From Candidatus Zixiibacteriota bacterium (GTDB taxonomy: Bacteria; Zixibacteria; MSB-5A5; GN15; FEB-12): a stretch of DNA of 35,684 nt. The notes beneath the pieces were generated by a model. It did not search any database. It was not told the DNA's origin and saw only the letters and a program-made list of their open reading frames with translations. Position 1 is the stretch's first letter; the number at the start of each line of letters is the position of its first letter. A program made the position numbers and the translations under genes. Positions 32,593-35,684 of this stretch are shown here, in pieces. Location of the stretch: contig DAOSXA010000005.1 in NCBI GenBank assembly GCA_035380245.1, forward strand, positions 24,731 to 60,414, read 5' to 3'.

Positions 32593-32872
32593 CATCGCCC
32601 GCAAAGTTCGGTATTTCGATTATGAATCCAATAATACAAATGCCATTGGTCGTCCAGGGAAATGGGATGAAGAACGCGGTGCCTTGCGTGTCATCTGGAC
32701 CGATCCCATCCACCTCATTCCATCCGACGTCATCCCCGCTATCATCGTTCTCTGGCTGCATTAGATAGGCCCAGGGCGGTTTGTGGGGGTCGTAGTCGGT
32801 GGCGGTGACCGGTGAGGCAAACATGACCGCTAGCAGGGCAGCCACCGTTGCCAATGCTATGATTTTCTTCAT
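32540..32872 (-). CDS. Secreted precursor peptide 2 of the peptide-TPR module
   Basis: A 110-aa protein with the same signal peptide and mature N-terminal half as peptide 1 (DYDPHKPPWAYLMQ, PENDDSGDD). The second half differs (VGWNEVDGIGPDDTQG, FFIPFPWTTNGICIIGFIIEIP) but keeps a similar order: a Pro/aromatic segment, a hydrophobic strand, then a polar tail ending SVTESNQ, comparable to NTSVTQQ in peptide 1. The 3' end overlaps the truncated regulator by 53 nt. A sigma-70-type promoter lies about 80-105 nt upstream. Role: presumed secreted signal or surface peptide. Confidence 0.75.
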   Translation of the reverse strand: MKKIIALATVAALLAVMFASPVTATDYDPHKPPWAYLMQPENDDSGDDVGWNEVDGIGPDDTQGTAFFIPFPWTTNGICIIGFIIEIPNFAGDDGDSSQRSAQSVTESNQ

Positions 32873-32881
32873 AGTTCCCTC
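32730..32881 (-). repeat. Left homology block, copy 2
   Basis: The partner of 31382-31533: 147 of 152 positions identical by my reading. Confidence 0.85.
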
Positions 32882-32949
32882 ATTCTTTAATATGTCGCCA
32901 CAAGAAGTCCGCTCCCATTGTAGAGGCCCTAAGCCCCAAACGCTACTTC

Positions 32950-32979
32950 AATAAAGCGATCAGGCCTCAAATCTGTCAA
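32950..32979 (-). promoter_or_regulatory. Promoter of the peptide-TPR modules
   Basis: On the minus strand a perfect TTGACA (32979-32974), an 18-nt spacer and TTTATT (32955-32950), followed by the peptide 2 ATG at 32872. No comparable promoter is evident in the 111 nt before peptide 1, so module 1 may depend on read-through. Confidence 0.55.
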
Positions 32980-33124
32980 GGGAAAAAACGAGAGAAAATC
33001 GACTCGATTATTCACCATGCCCCCACCGATCTATAGATGTCATGTATCGTCCGTCAGGATTACCTGAGATTGTGATGACGCCGATCCGAGGACACCTGAA
33101 TTAGTATGTGTCACTCAACATGTG

Positions 33125-33682
33125 CTATTGGTGCCCATGCCCGCGCGCCTCTTCCATCAACGAGTCCGCGGCGTTCATCATCGCGGAAGACTGAGAGTCG
33201 TCAAAAACAGTACCCCAGACTCCCAGTACCTTGCCCGTGGAATCGCACAGGAAGTGCCACGGGGCATATGCTTGCCATCCAGATCCGGGACGGTTACTAT
33301 TCAGGTATGACTCAAGCACCAGAACAGGTGCCTCAACGCCGTCCAGTCGTGCAGCGTAAGCCAGACCGGCTGAATCCACCCGGCTAGTTGCGAACAAGAG
33401 CCCGCCGCCGGCTTCAACCATGTGCCTTTGCCAGGACGCCCAGAGGCGGCTCTCGGCGACTCGCCTCCCGCACGGTTGACGATCCAGCATTACGACCAGA
33501 CTGAATGGCGCTGAAAATGTGGCCGGGTGCTCGTCAGCCAGTTCCTGTGCAAAAGTTTCAAAGCCACTCCAACGGAATACCGTGGTGCTCCCGCCGTGCA
33601 TACCGGCACAGCCGATCAGCCCACAGACTGATGATAGGGTTATCAAGGTAGCCATCATGGCTCTTATCAAGGTCTGTTGCAT
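33125..33682 (-). CDS. Thioredoxin-fold-like lipoprotein
   Basis: A 185-aa protein with lipobox LIGC (C25). The body resembles the preceding protein (33667-34176): a strand with VVMLDRQPCGRR, then LAYAARLDGVEAPVLVLE, then PWHFLCDSTGKVLGVWG, which fits a thioredoxin-like fold. The CxxC motif is reduced to a single Cys (C71 in PCGRR), so disulfide exchange of the classical type is unlikely. Its start overlaps the previous gene by 16 nt. It is the last gene of the operon. Confidence 0.65.
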   Translation of the reverse strand: MQQTLIRAMMATLITLSSVCGLIGCAGMHGGSTTVFRWSGFETFAQELADEHPATFSAPFSLVVMLDRQPCGRRVAESRLWASWQRHMVEAGGGLLFATSRVDSAGLAYAARLDGVEAPVLVLESYLNSNRPGSGWQAYAPWHFLCDSTGKVLGVWGTVFDDSQSSAMMNAADSLMEEARGHGHQ

Positions 33683-34176
33683 AACGCTTTCAGAATGTTC
33701 CGAGCGTATCTAGTCGATTCCGGCTTGTTCACCATGGCGCTCTTGATACTTATTGGACCCCCTACACTGTCTAACAGAAGTCTGATCGGTGTCCGCAATC
33801 CTCTTCGCTGAATCTCCCGCACCAGATCCTCACCTATTACTCTGACGGGACTGTGGAGACCTTCGAGTTTCATGGTGTATGCGACATCGAACGAGTCACA
33901 CGCAGGCGCCCAGAGTGAGAATGAGCAGTTGCAGTCGGGCAATCTCTCTTCAAGTTCGACCCACGATGCCATGTCCTCGGTACAGGCCAGGCAGGAGTTG
34001 GTGTCTACGTAGATCAGAAAGTGGTGTGCCTTATCCGCGTCCGGCAATTGATTGATCAACGACAGCAGCGCCGTCTCCTGCTCCGAGGTTCGGCAGTAGC
34101 GAAGACCGAGGACCACCGCGACCATGATCGCGACGGTCAGAGACACAGTGACGTACGATTTATGGAGTATCCTCAC
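33667..34176 (-). CDS. Membrane-anchored thioredoxin-like protein with CxxC
   Basis: A 169-aa protein with an N-terminal membrane helix (about 8-25) and a periplasmic thioredoxin-like domain. The strand HFLIYVDTN leads into C62-L-A-C65, in the position of a redox CxxC, followed by a helix. A later TPIRLLLDSVGGP has the usual cis-Pro region strand pattern. The start is GTG, overlapping the stop of the propeller gene (GTGA). It is paralogous to the following lipoprotein (compare AYTMKLEGLHSPVRVI and AYAARLDGVEAPVLVL). Confidence 0.65.
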   Translation of the reverse strand: MRILHKSYVTVSLTVAIMVAVVLGLRYCRTSEQETALLSLINQLPDADKAHHFLIYVDTNSCLACTEDMASWVELEERLPDCNCSFSLWAPACDSFDVAYTMKLEGLHSPVRVIGEDLVREIQRRGLRTPIRLLLDSVGGPISIKSAMVNKPESTRYARNILKALCNRP

Positions 34177-35243
34177 CGTTTGAGCCTCGTCATGAACAAC
34201 TCCACTCCGTGCCTGTCCTCCTCCGACTGGTATCGGACGAAGATCATCTCGCCGTCCGCCTCAACACCGGCAAGCTGCCAGTGCTCCGGCACCGACAGTG
34301 AAACCTCTTCACCGGAAGTCCTCCAGACCGCCGTCCCACAACTGCGAATGCGTGTTGCCCCGATCATTACGGGTCCGACATCATACTGAAGAAGGAAGTA
34401 CCCGGGTGCGACGTATCGGAGTCTCCTTATCTGTGTCCATTGACTCAACCACTCGCGTGCAACTGCGTCGGACTTGATGCGGGACTTGATCTCCGGGGCG
34501 ATCTTATAGTCCGAAGCCCGGACGGCAACGCTATCTCGAATGTGTCCGTCCATGTCGGCGATATACATGTAACCGTAGCCGTATATCGCAATCCAGAGAC
34601 AGCGGCCTTCTGGATCGAAGGCCGGAAAACAGAATTTATCACCCGAGCCCACACCTACCGAATCGAGCCGGCGAGCGAGACCTTCTGGATAGCGGAACGC
34701 CTTCCTCGGCTCTTGTGCACCGGCATCCCAGATCAGGAGCCCATACTTACCTGTATACCGAGGGACGCTGCCAATCACCGTTTGACCCTGGACATTGACA
34801 TCTTGAACGTCTTCCGTCATCGATGACCAGAGACTGACAGAACTCCCCTCGGGAGTGTCAATCTGAAACACATACAGCGCCGGGCAGCCACAATCATAGA
34901 CAAGAGTTTCCCTGTCGTTCGGCAGGACCCAAATGCCATCCGGCATTAACAAGCTTGTCAACGGCTTCTTGGCAAGACACTCGCGTTCGGGAGGCGGTTC
35001 ATTCCAGCCATAGCAGTAAATGACCTCTTCCCAGGCAGCATCGGCGTTCGGTTGAAGAAATATCCCCATATTGGAGGCGACAACTACGCTGTCTCCACCG
35101 AGCCTGACGGCAGCCTGTGGAGGGCAATATATCAGATCCTCACACGGCATAAAACGGCGTTGGTGAACCAACAGACTATCAGCTGCAGTAGACGAAGCCA
35201 AAACTACGAACAGGATCGCAGGCGCCAATTTCTTCGCGAACAT
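34173..35243 (-). CDS. Exported six-bladed-propeller-like protein
   Basis: A 356-aa protein with a signal peptide (about 1-20, LASSTAA). The ATG at 35243 is used, preceded by AGAGGAAAT. The mature part has repeated four-strand blocks (RLGGDSVVVASNMGIFLQ, LLMPDGIWVLPNDRETLVY, GLLIWDAG, CLWIAIYGYGYMYIADMDG), compatible with a beta-propeller of the 6-bladed/NHL type. Several Cys occur in the first third. No enzyme motif. It lies between a Cys-containing lipopeptide and two thioredoxin-like proteins. Confidence 0.65.
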   Translation of the reverse strand: MFAKKLAPAILFVVLASSTAADSLLVHQRRFMPCEDLIYCPPQAAVRLGGDSVVVASNMGIFLQPNADAAWEEVIYCYGWNEPPPERECLAKKPLTSLLMPDGIWVLPNDRETLVYDCGCPALYVFQIDTPEGSSVSLWSSMTEDVQDVNVQGQTVIGSVPRYTGKYGLLIWDAGAQEPRKAFRYPEGLARRLDSVGVGSGDKFCFPAFDPEGRCLWIAIYGYGYMYIADMDGHIRDSVAVRASDYKIAPEIKSRIKSDAVAREWLSQWTQIRRLRYVAPGYFLLQYDVGPVMIGATRIRSCGTAVWRTSGEEVSLSVPEHWQLAGVEADGEMIFVRYQSEEDRHGVELFMTRLKR

Positions 35244-35302
35244 GACTATTTCCTCTCTAGGGTCAAGAGTCCGAACTCCCAACGTTGATTGGATTTGCAA
35301 GG

Positions 35303-35324
35303 GAGTCTGCCGCGAGGTCGACTC
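35303..35324 (-). terminator. Possible attenuating hairpin after the lipopeptide gene
   Basis: GAGTC (35303-35307) pairs with GACTC (35320-35324). The short stem lies 29-50 nt past the lipopeptide stop and before the propeller gene. It has no U-tract; it may let the peptide be made in excess, but the evidence is weak. Confidence 0.25.
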
Positions 35325-35352
35325 ACCCGCAAGACATTAGATCCAAATAGTC

Positions 35353-35568
35353 CTATTTACCAGAAGAAGCGGAGGCGCAGCCAATGATGCACTCGTGACC
35401 ACCCGATTTGCACTCCTTGTGTATCGTGCCGTTGGAATCCTTAACTTCTACCCAATGGCCATTCTCAATCGTGATGTTGTATTCGCAGCCGGGGAGTACA
35501 GCCGCCAGCAACCACAGCGAGATTAGTAAAGCGAACAATCCTGCCCTCATGCGTAAAGTCGATTTCAT
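35353..35568 (-). CDS. Small Cys-containing lipopeptide
   Basis: A 71-aa protein. The ATG at 35568 follows AAAGGAG at 8-9 nt. A lipoprotein signal ends in LPGC (C28). The mature part is only 44 residues: a strand pair (EYNITIENGHWVEVKDSNG) and a Cys-containing tail with C53, C60 and C64 (ECKSGGHECIIGCASASSGK). It is first in an operon with a propeller-like protein and two thioredoxin-like proteins, reminiscent of small-peptide/propeller/thioredoxin clusters of Bacteroidota. The product family is not one I can name. Confidence 0.7.
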   Translation of the reverse strand: MKSTLRMRAGLFALLISLWLLAAVLPGCEYNITIENGHWVEVKDSNGTIHKECKSGGHECIIGCASASSGK

Positions 35569-35684
35569 AACTAATCGTCTCCTTTCCGGTCTGATATCAA
35601 GTTTTAACAAACCATGGATCACCCCGCCACGGCAGGCCTTGAACGTCACCCTTCCGATCGGATAAGGCGTTGGGAACAGCTAAC

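Noticed and set aside
30285..32881. Insertion sequence or transposon explaining the tandem homology
   Set aside because: No transposase, terminal inverted repeats or target duplications; the similar blocks lie inside homologous genes.

Overview
The window looks like chromosome of an uncultivated Gram-negative bacterium, most likely from the FCB group or a nearby candidate phylum such as Zixibacteria. The evidence is an outer-membrane barrel protein, many lipoproteins, a dockerin-like protein with a NPFNP / FlgD-Ig type C-terminal sorting domain, sigma-54 promoters and a TPR-AAA+ sigma-54 activator. The phylum is inferred from gene style, not from a marker gene. There is no rRNA, no CRISPR array and no insertion sequence. 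Two tRNA genes are present.

Layout. 1-2112 (+): the 3' part of a tail-fibre-like secreted protein, then a consensus promoter, a 22-codon leader ORF with a near-perfect Shine-Dalgarno, and a GNAT acetyltransferase. 2365-13479 (-): one long apparent operon of ten genes: lipoprotein with an IPT/TIG domain between two propeller-like halves, outer-membrane barrel, DctM-like permease, an unlisted 48-aa two-helix membrane protein, M14/AstE-like deacylase, DUF6305-like protein, gamma-glutamyltransferase, PgsB, PgsC and PgsW. It reads as a poly-gamma-glutamate synthesis, processing and uptake locus. A textbook sigma-54 promoter (13608-13623) faces it. A second, divergent sigma-54-like site (13778-13793) faces a histidine kinase, whose partner response regulator is broken and fused in frame to the C-terminus of a flavin oxidase.

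15480-23140 (+): the fusion gene, a 28-aa lipopeptide-like ORF, a B12/radical SAM protein, a small charged protein, a FeeM/autoinducer-synthase-like N-acyltransferase, then three secreted proteins (tail-fibre-like, a subtilase with an altered catalytic Asp, and a dockerin/sorting-domain protein). 23242-25823 (-): a zinc-ribbon membrane protein and a cholesterol-dependent-cytolysin-like lipoprotein. 26414-26673 (-): tRNA-Asp and tRNA-Val. 26953-29064 (+): phosphomannomutase/phosphoglucomutase and a double receiver protein.

29106-32872 (-) is the most exciting part. It holds two tandem copies of a module made of a small secreted precursor peptide whose 3' end overlaps the start of a TPR regulator. 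One copy carries a full sigma-54 activator. The other stops exactly where near-identical DNA ends, so it has only sensor TPRs. Near-identical blocks (152 and 134 nt) flank about 960 nt of strongly diverged sequence that encodes the variable half of the peptide and most of the TPR sensor. This is the architecture expected for a peptide/receptor specificity cassette with a silent donor copy. 33125-35568 (-) is a further small-peptide operon: a Cys-containing lipopeptide, a propeller-like protein and two related thioredoxin-like proteins.
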